Assembly: GCA_963731125.1 (NCBI GenBank)
Contig: CAVSVP010000007.1
Coordinates: 620,001 to 684,000 of the forward strand
Length of the DNA: 64,000 nt
Source: CAVSVP01 sp963731125
GTDB lineage: Bacteria > Pseudomonadota > Gammaproteobacteria > Competibacterales > Competibacteraceae
Direction: 5' to 3'
Both the position numbers and the translations under genes were made by a program. The notes beneath the pieces are model-generated. The model saw only the letters and a list, made by a program, of their open reading frames with translations, did not search any database and was not told the DNA's origin. Of the stretch, positions 24,405 through 31,995 are shown piece by piece (the stretch's first letter is position 1; every line of letters begins with the position of its first letter).

Positions 24405-25097
24405 TTGAGGGAACGCGTGGCTATCGAAACCAACTATATTGCTGCCTTTTTGGTTGCGTTACTGGGAGGAATGCACTGCTTCAGCATGTGCGGTGGTATC
24501 GTCGGCGCCCTGACATTGGGACTGCCGCCGTCGATTCGCGCTCGCGTATCAGCCATCCTTCCTTATCAGTTGGCCTACAATGGTGGCCGTCTAATCAGCT
24601 ATACCATGGCCGGATTTCTGATGGGTGGAATGGGAGCATGGGCGGTAAATTTGGCTGCAGTGCATTACGGTCAGCAGGTGCTGCGGGTTATTGCTGGTTT
24701 GTTTATGGTTTTGCTCGGTCTTTATTTGGGTGGTTGGTGGCGCGGTTTAATCCGTATAGAACAGATTGGCGGCGTCTTGTGGCGCCGCATTGAGCCTCTA
24801 GGACGGCGTCTATTACCGGTAAGGACGCTTGGTCAAGCCCTTGGGATAGGACTCGTATGGGGTTGGTTGCCGTGTGGTCTAGTCTATAGCGTTTTGGTTT
24901 GGTCAATCAGTGCCGGCGGCGCAGTAGAGGGTGCGCTGCTGATGCTGAGTTTTGGTTTAGGAACACTTCCTGCCGTACTGGCTATCGGAACCTTTGCAGC
25001 GAGTTTAGCGAATCTGGTTCGCAAAACCTGGGTGCGCTACATGGCTGGTGTGCTGGTTATTGTCTTTGGCATATACCAGCTTGTGCTGGTGTGGTGA
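24405..25097 (+). CDS. TauE/SafE-DsbD_2-type membrane protein
   Basis: A 230-residue polytopic membrane protein with about six helices. The first helix contains GGMHCFSMCGGIVGAL, with two cysteines in a C-x3-C spacing, and a later helix has WGWLPCGLVYS, the paired Cys/Pro-Cys pattern of the DsbD_2 (UreH/CcoH-neighbour) family related to DsbD transmembrane domains. Such proteins are annotated as sulfite exporters but are also linked to copper or cytochrome-oxidase assembly and to thiol-electron transfer. Start TTG 24405 or GTG 24417; both have purine-rich leaders. A bidirectional terminator follows. Confidence 0.82.
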   Translation: MRERVAIETNYIAAFLVALLGGMHCFSMCGGIVGALTLGLPPSIRARVSAILPYQLAYNGGRLISYTMAGFLMGGMGAWAVNLAAVHYGQQVLRVIAGLFMVLLGLYLGGWWRGLIRIEQIGGVLWRRIEPLGRRLLPVRTLGQALGIGLVWGWLPCGLVYSVLVWSISAGGAVEGALLMLSFGLGTLPAVLAIGTFAASLANLVRKTWVRYMAGVLVIVFGIYQLVLVW

Positions 25098-25134
25098 TTC
25101 GCCCAAGCTACGTCGGAAGTTTAAGCTGCCTGAA

Positions 25135-25176
25135 AAACAACCGCTATTCTCCGGCATTCAAATAGCGGTCTTTTAA
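25135..25176. terminator. Bidirectional rho-independent terminator
   Basis: CCGCTATT (25141-25148) pairs with AATAGCGG (25161-25168) around a 12-nt loop, followed by TCTTTT on the plus strand and flanked by GAAAAACAA on the other side, giving a U tract for minus-strand transcripts. It lies between the convergent TauE-like gene and the gamma-carbonic anhydrase gene and overlaps the last codons of the latter. Confidence 0.75.
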
Positions 25177-25680
25177 TCGGACATAGTTCTGAGCCGAATA
25201 TTCAATGAATTCCAACTCCTGTTCTTTTAGAGGGCGTATTTGTTTCGCTGGACTACCGACATACAAGTAGCCGCTTTCCAAAATCTTGCCAGGAGGCACC
25301 ACACTTCCCGCCCCTACGATGATTCGTGATTGCACCACAGCGCCGTCCATAATGACTGCGTTCATGCCAATCAAACAGGTGCTTTCAACAGTGCAGGCGT
25401 GTAACAGCACTTTGTGACCCACGGTAACATCATCGCCTACGTGGGTGGGCTGCCCGCCGGGGCAAAAATGACTGTCGTGGGTCACGTGGATGACCGTACC
25501 GTCTTGGATATTGGTCCGTGTACCGATACGAATGCTCTGTACGTCTCCGCGAACCACGCACATAGGCCATATGGAGGTATCTTCGCCAATCGTTACATCG
25601 CCGATCACCAAAGCCGCTGGATCGACGTAAGCTGAAGCGGCGATACGGGGGGTTATACTTGCAAAGTTACGTATGGTCAT
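25144..25680 (-). CDS. Gamma-carbonic-anhydrase-family protein (YrdA-like)
   Basis: A 178-residue left-handed beta-helix protein. Hexapeptide repeats start at about residue 25 (VIGDVTIGEDTSIWPMCVVRGD). The metal-binding histidines lie in VIHVTHDSHFC and VTVGHKVLLHACTV, as in Cam/YrdA proteins, and the C-terminal helix (LKEQELEFIEYSAQNYVRLKD) caps the trimer. Many YrdA-type proteins show no carbonic anhydrase activity in vitro. ATG start at 25680. The ending overlaps the bidirectional terminator. Confidence 0.9.
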   Translation of the reverse strand: MTIRNFASITPRIAASAYVDPAALVIGDVTIGEDTSIWPMCVVRGDVQSIRIGTRTNIQDGTVIHVTHDSHFCPGGQPTHVGDDVTVGHKVLLHACTVESTCLIGMNAVIMDGAVVQSRIIVGAGSVVPPGKILESGYLYVGSPAKQIRPLKEQELEFIEYSAQNYVRLKDRYLNAGE

Positions 25681-25687
25681 AAGTGGC

Positions 25688-25897
25688 CTAGTACCTCATC
25701 AAGATTGAATTTGTGGATACAACCGTTTGAGCTTTATCGGAGCACGTGCCGTGGCGAATCGTAACTGCTAAATTCGACGTTGAAGAGGTATAGATCTGGA
25801 AGCTGTTATCAAGACCGTCCCGGCATGGATGCCGCAGTCGAGCTAATAGGGATGTATTAACGGCGTGTCTTGAGAATAACTTCCAGATCTATACTAG
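25688..25897. repeat. Type A palindrome-ended mini-element, copy 2 (interrupted)
   Basis: The left end CTAGTACCTCATCAA and the body match the 108-bp element at 12512-12619 through TTGAAGAGGTA (25790). The final CTAG appears only at 25894-25897, after a 101-bp insertion. Removing the insertion and one TA restores a 107-bp copy ending TTGAAGAGGTACTAG. Confidence 0.78.
25791..25891. mobile_element. 101-bp palindromic mini-element (type B) inserted in type A, TA duplication
   Basis: It starts TAGATCTGGAAG and ends CTTCCAGATCTA (12-bp perfect terminal inverted repeats; imperfect pairing continues to about 27 bp). The dinucleotide TA flanks it on both sides (25789-25790 and 25892-25893), as expected for TA-targeting IS630/Tc1-type transposition. 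The core, GGATGCCGCAGTCGAGC then GGGATGTATT, recurs in the element at 29456-29557. Non-autonomous; no matching transposase is in the window. Confidence 0.72.
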
Positions 25898-26083
25898 GTT
25901 AATTGATTAATAACAAGTGAGTGTACCACCTCGGGTGCTAGCGACGGATGGGGCACTAAATTCTCCGCAAGCATGCTGGCGTGTTATTGGAAATCGTCGA
26001 TCTCCACATCCGTACCCTAAACTGGAACTGATAACGGAGTTCATTGATGGCCCTACGAATCTTCCTAGTATCGGCTAGGGGAT

Positions 26084-28216
26084 TCAATGAACTGGTGCGC
26101 TTTCGCTCATTACCAAAGCCTTGGCATTAACTGGTTCATTTAAAAGATTGATCATATCGACAAGGATGCGGGCACTTTCATTCAACAGCGGGTCTGGCTG
26201 CTCCTTAATAGTACGCTCCCCTATATCTTCCTCTTCTTCCAGAGGCGCCAAACCCTGGGTAAGGCGCTGACGGTTTTCCTCGTGCAACCGTTGTGCCTTA
26301 GTTTTCTCCCACTCAGCTCTACGCTGGCTCATCAATAACGATACTAAAGTTTTCTCGCGAATCTGCTTGGCCGTCACGAAATCTTCCAATAATGCGTTGA
26401 AGACAGGATCGGTGGCCGTGCGAGCGTGGTAACGTTTTTGCAGTTCGGGAATCAGGTGGCTCAGCTGGTGGCGGCTGCTTTGGTAACGAATCGGTTTAAT
26501 TTCGTCCCAGGGAAGCGCATAATCTTGGGAGCTTTCCCCGACTTCATCACTATCAAAGGCAGACGGAAAGGTAATGTCGGGAGTAACGCCCCGATGCTGG
26601 GTGCTGCTCCCATTAACGCGATAGAATTTAGCAATAGTCAGTTTGAGTTGCCCCACTGGACCCTTTGCGTTTGGTACGAACCGTTTCAGATCAATCAAGG
26701 TCTGTACTGTACCTTTGCCAAAGGTTGGATCACCCAACACTATCCCGCGACCGTAATCTTGTATAGCCCCGGCGAAGATTTCCGAAGCCGAGGCGCTAAA
26801 ACGGTCCACTAGCAAGGCAAGCGGACCATCATAAAGCAAATCGGGATCAGGATCGTTTTCTATCTCGACGCTGCCGTTGGAGCTACGTACCTGCACCACT
26901 GGCCCTTCCTTGATAAACAGTCCGGTCAAATCTATGGCTTCCTGAAGAGAACCACCCCCATTTTGGCGCAAATCTATCACAATACCGTCAACTTTGGTGC
27001 GCTGCAGTTCTCGAAGCAAATGCCGCACGTCACGCGTGGTGCTACGGTAGTTCTTATCGCCCTGTTGAGCGGCAGCAAAATCGCTATAAAATGTCGGAAT
27101 AGTGATAACGCCAATTTTTACCTCGTGATCGCCCGCAGAAAAGATTTTTATGTCGCTCTTTGCAGCTTGGTTTTCTAGTTTAATTGTATCGCGTACCAAA
27201 CGCACTGTTTTACCCACGTTGTCAGCACTAGCGTTGGCCGGTACAATTTGCAGACGAACCACGCTGCCGCGCGGACCGCGAATAAGATCTACTACATCGT
27301 CTAAACGCCAGCCAATGATATCTACCATCGGTTCATTATCGCCTTGTCCTACTCCGATAATGGCATCCTCAGGTTTAATTCGTTGGCTCAGATCGGCTGG
27401 TCCGCCGGGAACCAATTCAACTACCTGGATGCGTTCCTCTTCCATACGCAGTACCGTGCCGATGCCCTCCAGGGATAGGCGCATCTGAATGTTAAAGTTT
27501 TCTGAAATGCGTGGCGAGAAATACGCCGAGTGCGGGTCAAAACTGCTGGAGACGGCATTCATATAGAGCTGAAAAACGTCATCGCTATTGGTTTGGGCAG
27601 TCCGATGTAGTTGTCCCTCATAGCGCTTTTCTAACGTTTTCCGCGCATCTGGTAAATCTTTACCGGCTAATATAAGTGTCAGAAGTTCATTTTTTAGACG
27701 TTTCCGCCAGATTTCGTCCAACTCTGTTTGGCTGATAGCCCAAGGAGCTTCTTTGCGATCCAAATTCAGTGATTCATCAATGCTGAAATCGATTTTTGCG
27801 TGATGTAAATATTCCAGCGCGCCACTCGTTCGCTCTTGCAGCCGCCGTTGGTAAACATTAAATATTTCATAGGCTGGTTGTAAGTTGCCGCTTAACAAGT
27901 GATCGTCCAAAGTGGCGGTATATTTTTTCTTAAAGGCGGCAATATCACCGGCCAAAAAATAACTGCGATTAAAATCCAAAGCCTTTAAGTAGTTATCCAA
28001 AATCACAATAGACATATGATCGTCTAGCTTGTGCTGCCTGTAATGATAAAAAGACAGCAGCCGTGCGACGGTTTGATCTAAATTCGTATGCCTAATGGTT
28101 GGGGTAAGCTGATTGAGTACCGGTGGTAAAGACGAATTCCGTTCGACGGCAGCACCTGCTGTTAACCAAGCAGATAGCAGGAGAAGAAAAATATATTTGG
28201 AGAATAAATTACGCAT
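26084..28216 (-). CDS. prc: Carboxy-terminal processing protease Prc (Tsp), S41 family
   Basis: Periplasmic tail-specific protease that degrades incorrectly processed or SsrA-tagged proteins and trims envelope proteins. The chosen ATG at 28216 gives 710 residues and a clean signal peptide (MRNLFSKYIFLLLLSAWLTA then GAA). The frame is open 63 bp further upstream, but that would bury the signal. Prc N-terminal domain (residues 20-220), PDZ domain (SLEGIGTVLRMEEERIQVVELVPGGPADLS), then the peptidase with catalytic Ser in DRFSASASEIFAGAIQDYGR and Lys in GDPTFGKGTVQTLIDL. The C-terminal DUF3340-like helical region is present. E. coli Prc has 682 residues. Confidence 0.93.
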   Translation of the reverse strand: MRNLFSKYIFLLLLSAWLTAGAAVERNSSLPPVLNQLTPTIRHTNLDQTVARLLSFYHYRQHKLDDHMSIVILDNYLKALDFNRSYFLAGDIAAFKKKYTATLDDHLLSGNLQPAYEIFNVYQRRLQERTSGALEYLHHAKIDFSIDESLNLDRKEAPWAISQTELDEIWRKRLKNELLTLILAGKDLPDARKTLEKRYEGQLHRTAQTNSDDVFQLYMNAVSSSFDPHSAYFSPRISENFNIQMRLSLEGIGTVLRMEEERIQVVELVPGGPADLSQRIKPEDAIIGVGQGDNEPMVDIIGWRLDDVVDLIRGPRGSVVRLQIVPANASADNVGKTVRLVRDTIKLENQAAKSDIKIFSAGDHEVKIGVITIPTFYSDFAAAQQGDKNYRSTTRDVRHLLRELQRTKVDGIVIDLRQNGGGSLQEAIDLTGLFIKEGPVVQVRSSNGSVEIENDPDPDLLYDGPLALLVDRFSASASEIFAGAIQDYGRGIVLGDPTFGKGTVQTLIDLKRFVPNAKGPVGQLKLTIAKFYRVNGSSTQHRGVTPDITFPSAFDSDEVGESSQDYALPWDEIKPIRYQSSRHQLSHLIPELQKRYHARTATDPVFNALLEDFVTAKQIREKTLVSLLMSQRRAEWEKTKAQRLHEENRQRLTQGLAPLEEEEDIGERTIKEQPDPLLNESARILVDMINLLNEPVNAKALVMSESAPVH

Positions 28217-28332
28217 AAAATAAGACCTATGTTGCACATACCCAATTTTTAACCCACTGCCACTTAAGAATGACAGCACAGCTACTGTTTTACTATCAGT
28301 ATCGGGTAAAAAGTATAAGCTGAAACAATAAC

Positions 28333-29172
28333 TTACATAGGGTGCATTAAGCTAATATCCGTTGCTACCGGCTGCTTGCCATTCGGTTCTGCCAGGGTAA
28401 ATTCAAAAATGTGATTTCGAGACGGTAACTTCATAACGTTAAAGCCCTCCGGCAAACTGGAGTCATGGAAAAAAGCCGTGCGATAAGGAGATTCATTATC
28501 CCTAGAGTCGGTTTTCCAGACATAAGGAGATAGTTTGACAAGGAAACGCATAAATCCAAAACTTTTGTTATCGTCATGGTGATAACAGTAGCCCCGCACG
28601 CGAGAACCCAGTTCGCCCCATTCTGGAGCAAAATAATCATCGCCACGCGTTGGTAGCAAGGCCGGTACCAGATAACCAGAGATGAATGAATCCGCTTCCC
28701 GACGTAATTCTTCAGAAACGTTATCGAACGCTAATACTTCAACCCGACATCCTTTATTTTGTAAGGCTCGCACTACCTGAACGAAATCTCCATCGCCAGT
28801 CAATAACAAAACGCGATCCAAATTCTCTGATTGAAGTAACACATCCACTGCCATATCTAAATCAGCATTGGCTTTGCCAAAGCGGTTACCAGCTTCGTCC
28901 TCAAACCATTTAACCCTCTTTTCTATGACTTTATAGCCAATTTCTCTAAGAGCGGATTGATAGGAACGAGCTTTTTCTCGATAAATGCTGCTACATTCCG
29001 CACGTTCTTCATCGTAGGAGAGATATACATTGAGTCGTAACGCCTCAGCATGATCGCGGCAAGCGAATTCGCGCAAAATATCATATTTCATACGCTGGCC
29101 ACCGTTACGGGAAATATTGGCTGCGTCTACATAAACACCTAATTTGGCATGAGATTTAAAGTGACTTACCAT
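28333..29172 (-). CDS. NYN-domain (PIN-like, LabA-type) nuclease-like protein with C-terminal cold-shock-like domain
   Basis: A 279-residue protein. The NYN domain (residues about 10-165) keeps the acidic residues of the metal site: GVYVDAANIS, KANADLDMAVDVLL and LLTGDGDFVQVVRAL. The C-terminal part (about 185-270) reads like a small beta barrel: GELGSRVRGYCYHHDD, SFGFMRFL, FFHDSSLPEGFNV. It resembles a divergent cold-shock/OB fold, suggesting RNA binding; that part is inference. Predicted cytoplasmic ribonuclease or RNA-processing protein. ATG at 29172. It lies upstream of prc on the same strand with a 116-bp gap. Confidence 0.82.
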   Translation of the reverse strand: MVSHFKSHAKLGVYVDAANISRNGGQRMKYDILREFACRDHAEALRLNVYLSYDEERAECSSIYREKARSYQSALREIGYKVIEKRVKWFEDEAGNRFGKANADLDMAVDVLLQSENLDRVLLLTGDGDFVQVVRALQNKGCRVEVLAFDNVSEELRREADSFISGYLVPALLPTRGDDYFAPEWGELGSRVRGYCYHHDDNKSFGFMRFLVKLSPYVWKTDSRDNESPYRTAFFHDSSLPEGFNVMKLPSRNHIFEFTLAEPNGKQPVATDISLMHPM

Positions 29173-29455
29173 GATTATTATATTGACTCAATTTTAGGGG
29201 ATTGTGTTCCAGTATTGTGCCAGATGTTATATGCCTCTCATTAAGTGAAACTATAAAAATCACCAAATTGGAGAAGAGGTTTTATAGTAAAAATTACATC
29301 TTCATCGTAACTCTATCGGACTAGATAAATATGCAACGTTAATAGAATAGTTCGTAAATCTCCTAAACAGATTAAAAAAGCCTGGTAATAATCGTAATCA
29401 TTAATAGTTTCTAGTTAGATCTATAATAAACCTCAGTGCGACATAAAATACTTAA

Positions 29456-29557
29456 AAGTATCAGGTGCTTATTCCGGAAAACGCGGCAAATACATCCCGG
29501 TAAGCTCGACGGTGGTATCCCAACCGCCGGCATTTCCTGCATAAGCACCTAATACTT
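29456..29557. repeat. 102-bp palindromic mini-element sharing a core with type B
   Basis: Terminal inverted repeats: AAGTATCAGGTGCTTAT at the left and, on the opposite strand at the right, AAGTATTAGGTGCTTAT. Inside, on the minus strand, are GGATACCACCGTCGAGC and GGGATGTATT, matching the core of the 25791-25891 element although the ends differ. So one conserved core is carried between different terminal arms. Confidence 0.72.
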
Positions 29558-30169
29558 GAAGTTAATTCTCAACCGATCAAACGCTTATATATCGAACTCT
29601 AGTTATAATAAATTTGCTTGGCATTAAAACTAGCAACATCACAATTTAAACCATTTATTGCCATGCATTCTTTACTGAGAAACCCCTAGTTGAGCTCGAT
29701 GTTTTGCCGATGATTTGTTATTAATCTGTGGATTTAAGATTAACACCGGTAAAACTAATCATTCAGTTAGGCAGACACCCTGACCCAAAAGCGTTATAAG
29801 CGAGAATTCCACTAAGCAAGGAACACTGTTCGATCAGTGGCATAGACAGCTCAGATAAACAAGCGTATTACAAATCATAATTTTTGGACAATTGCGAAAT
29901 GAGAAAAATTGCCGGTACATTGAAAAAAATTGTTAGCTACTACTCCACTGGATCGATGGATAACATAAAGTTCCACCGTCTCGCCTCGGAGGCATCCAGA
30001 TCATCAAGCAAGGGGCGGTGTTGTCACAAGCGTTAGGGTTCCAATGTTCATTGTAGCACTCAGGCAAGAATCACGCCGCTATTTGTTGTGAATTCACGAT
30101 GGGTTCGGAACGTTGTAAATTCGTGAATATGTAACGCAATACGACGCAAAGGTAGAGGCGAGAAAAGAC

Positions 30170-30290
30170 CTCTTGCAAAAATGAGCGTTGCGGCGCCGAG
30201 CCGGAAGATGTCGTCAGCAATGCCCAGGGAGGTGCGCGGTGACGGATCCCTGCCGGACACGGGGTTGAACGGCGGTGACACGTCCAGCCT
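30170..30290 (+). repeat. GC-rich dispersed repeat with coding-like conservation (type C, copy 2)
   Basis: It begins CTCTTGCAAAAATGAGCG and ends GACACGTCCAGC. It aligns with the minus strand of 15219-15337. The frame reading LAKMSVAAPSRKMSS, then REVRGDGSLP, keeps the same key residues as the other copy and stops shortly after (TGA at 30298-30300). There is no start signal in the region, so it is not called as a gene. Confidence 0.65.
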
Positions 30291-30343
30291 GGACAGCTGA
30301 GACCCTAAATGATGAAAAAGTTTGTTCTGAGCAATTATTCGGT

Positions 30344-31828
30344 TCAGGGAGGCGCTGTAGCAGTGAAAAATTCATCAAGGGTGCTTTCAACCTTTCGTTG
30401 ACATGGTGAGGGATATTCTGCCAGTACCAAGTCCTTATAGGTTTTGATAGCCTGTTCTTTAGCAGCGCCTTTGACAGAGGCTACTGCCATGGCCTGCACA
30501 TCGCCAACTCGAGCAGTTGCCACAGATGGCGTTACCTGATAAGCAAACAGAAGCGGCGCTAAAATCGGATCAGCGCCCGCCTGACCCAGCAAAAAGACTC
30601 GAGTTCCCCACTGTCGGCATTGATAGGCGGCTTCAAGGATTTGTTTTATGACAGAGAAATCATGCTCGTCATAAAGTTTACGTAAGTAATTTCCCAGTTT
30701 AGGATCGGTCTCCTCAGCATCAGCGTCGCGGCCCAGGGCAATAGTAAATTGAGTAAGGTCGTTGGTGCCGATTCCAATCATGTGAGGAGGCTGACCGAAT
30801 TCGGTCGTGAAAGCGGTAAGCCATAGCAGGTTATTTTGCGAAGCCGCTGGCTGTTCAATTTCCCAACCAAAGGTGATCTGGTTAGGAGCATGTGTACCGG
30901 CTTGGTGCAAATTTAAACCGCTAGCCAAAAGGCATTCCACGGCCGCTTTAATCTGTGCATAATGAGATACCAGTGGCAAGATTAATCCAATTTGGCCACC
31001 CTTATCTTCAAGTACTTCCTTGATGGCTTCACAGAGTAGTCTTATCGTATCGCCACCGCTTCCCACGCAGCGGCGAATGCCACGATTACCCATGGGTTCG
31101 TCTAAGCGACGGGCGATGTCAAGAGTGCGCACGATTACCTCACGAGAACCAAATTGGTCTACAGCGTCTGCAATGACATCGCGAAATCCTGCTTTTAATA
31201 AACCCTTACTTTGCTGATCCTGAGCAATGGTATAGAGTGCATCCGCTTCATTGCCACCCGGTTGTTCAAGCAGTTCTCTCCACCTTCTCCCATCGGCTAA
31301 TGTTTGGTTGAGATGCAGCGCCAGCGTCTTAACAGCAGCAAATTCAGTACGCAGCAGGCCTAAACCAGCTGCACCACAATGGGCAGCCTCTTTGAGGCCT
31401 GCGGGGTAGCCTACATTCACATAGACGTCGGGTACATCGGACACGCTTTGCGTCGTGGTTGATGTAGGTGCCTTGTGGAACGGTGAAGCTTGGCCTGCGT
31501 AGACTTGTCCAAGACTACTGTGCACCGTAACGATCTGGCCATCCAGATTATCCAGTTTGCCAATACCGGCAACGCTGGGGATCCCGGCCTCAATAGCAAG
31601 AATTAGGGGATGGTAGTTTTTGCCTCCCTCTGCCATCAAAAGGGCAACCGCTCCATGCTCTATGATAAAAGCTGCTCTAAAAAGCGGCGTTCGTCCTTTG
31701 TCATATACCACAGAGCCGGCAATGAGTTCGGGAGAATCGAGCAGACAATCCTGCCATACGAGGACCGGACCTGTTGCCGTCGCCGCTGGTCCCTTTGTAC
31801 CTGAAGCTAACAACACTTTACTAGGCAT
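30344..31828 (-). CDS. Stand-alone PEP-utilising enzyme (mobile phosphohistidine plus TIM-barrel domains), probably degenerate
   Basis: 494 residues resembling the C-terminal two thirds of PEP synthase/enzyme I. Residues about 1-115 form the swivelling domain; the phosphoryl-acceptor His is likely in EGGKNYHPLILAIEAGIPSVAG, though the usual TCHAA is altered. Residues 135-450 form the PEP-binding barrel: AGLGLLRTEF, MGNRGIRR, GLILPLVSHY and GIGTNDLTQFTIALGRDA. The catalytic Cys of the (I/M)CGE/Q motif is replaced: FLLGQAGADP. There is no ATP-grasp domain and no HPr-binding domain. It may be a regulatory paralogue or a remnant. ATG at 31828; no operon partner is visible. Confidence 0.75.
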   Translation of the reverse strand: MPSKVLLASGTKGPAATATGPVLVWQDCLLDSPELIAGSVVYDKGRTPLFRAAFIIEHGAVALLMAEGGKNYHPLILAIEAGIPSVAGIGKLDNLDGQIVTVHSSLGQVYAGQASPFHKAPTSTTTQSVSDVPDVYVNVGYPAGLKEAAHCGAAGLGLLRTEFAAVKTLALHLNQTLADGRRWRELLEQPGGNEADALYTIAQDQQSKGLLKAGFRDVIADAVDQFGSREVIVRTLDIARRLDEPMGNRGIRRCVGSGGDTIRLLCEAIKEVLEDKGGQIGLILPLVSHYAQIKAAVECLLASGLNLHQAGTHAPNQITFGWEIEQPAASQNNLLWLTAFTTEFGQPPHMIGIGTNDLTQFTIALGRDADAEETDPKLGNYLRKLYDEHDFSVIKQILEAAYQCRQWGTRVFLLGQAGADPILAPLLFAYQVTPSVATARVGDVQAMAVASVKGAAKEQAIKTYKDLVLAEYPSPCQRKVESTLDEFFTATAPP

Positions 31829-31995
31829 TGAGATGATTTAAAAAAAGAAAGATCGGCGATTTTCTAAAGCTTAGAACATGAACGACAGGATAAGAAGTCA
31901 AGCAAATAAAAAGGTGAAGCCAGTTGCCGATAGGGAAAACCTTATTACTCTAATCCTTCAGTAACATTTTCAGCAATTCTTTTTTCTTGGTTGCA

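Larger units (their letters stand above)
25681..26083. other. Intergenic region holding nested mini-elements
   Basis: 403 bp between two minus-strand genes. The first half is occupied by a type A palindromic element interrupted by a second element (see those entries). The remainder (25898-26083) has no gene. An imperfect inverted repeat (GTTCATTGA at 26039 and its partner ending at 26092) overlaps the stop codon of the Prc-type protease gene and may be part of its terminator, although it lacks a clear U tract. Confidence 0.6.
29173..30343. other. 1.17-kb gene-poor, AT-rich intergenic stretch
   Basis: No open frame of recognisable similarity is present on either strand. The contents I can support are a 102-bp palindromic mini-element (29456-29557) and a GC-rich dispersed repeat (30170-30290). 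The rest has frequent stops and no RNA-gene signature that I recognise. It may be a decayed insertion region or may hide a small RNA. Confidence 0.55.
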
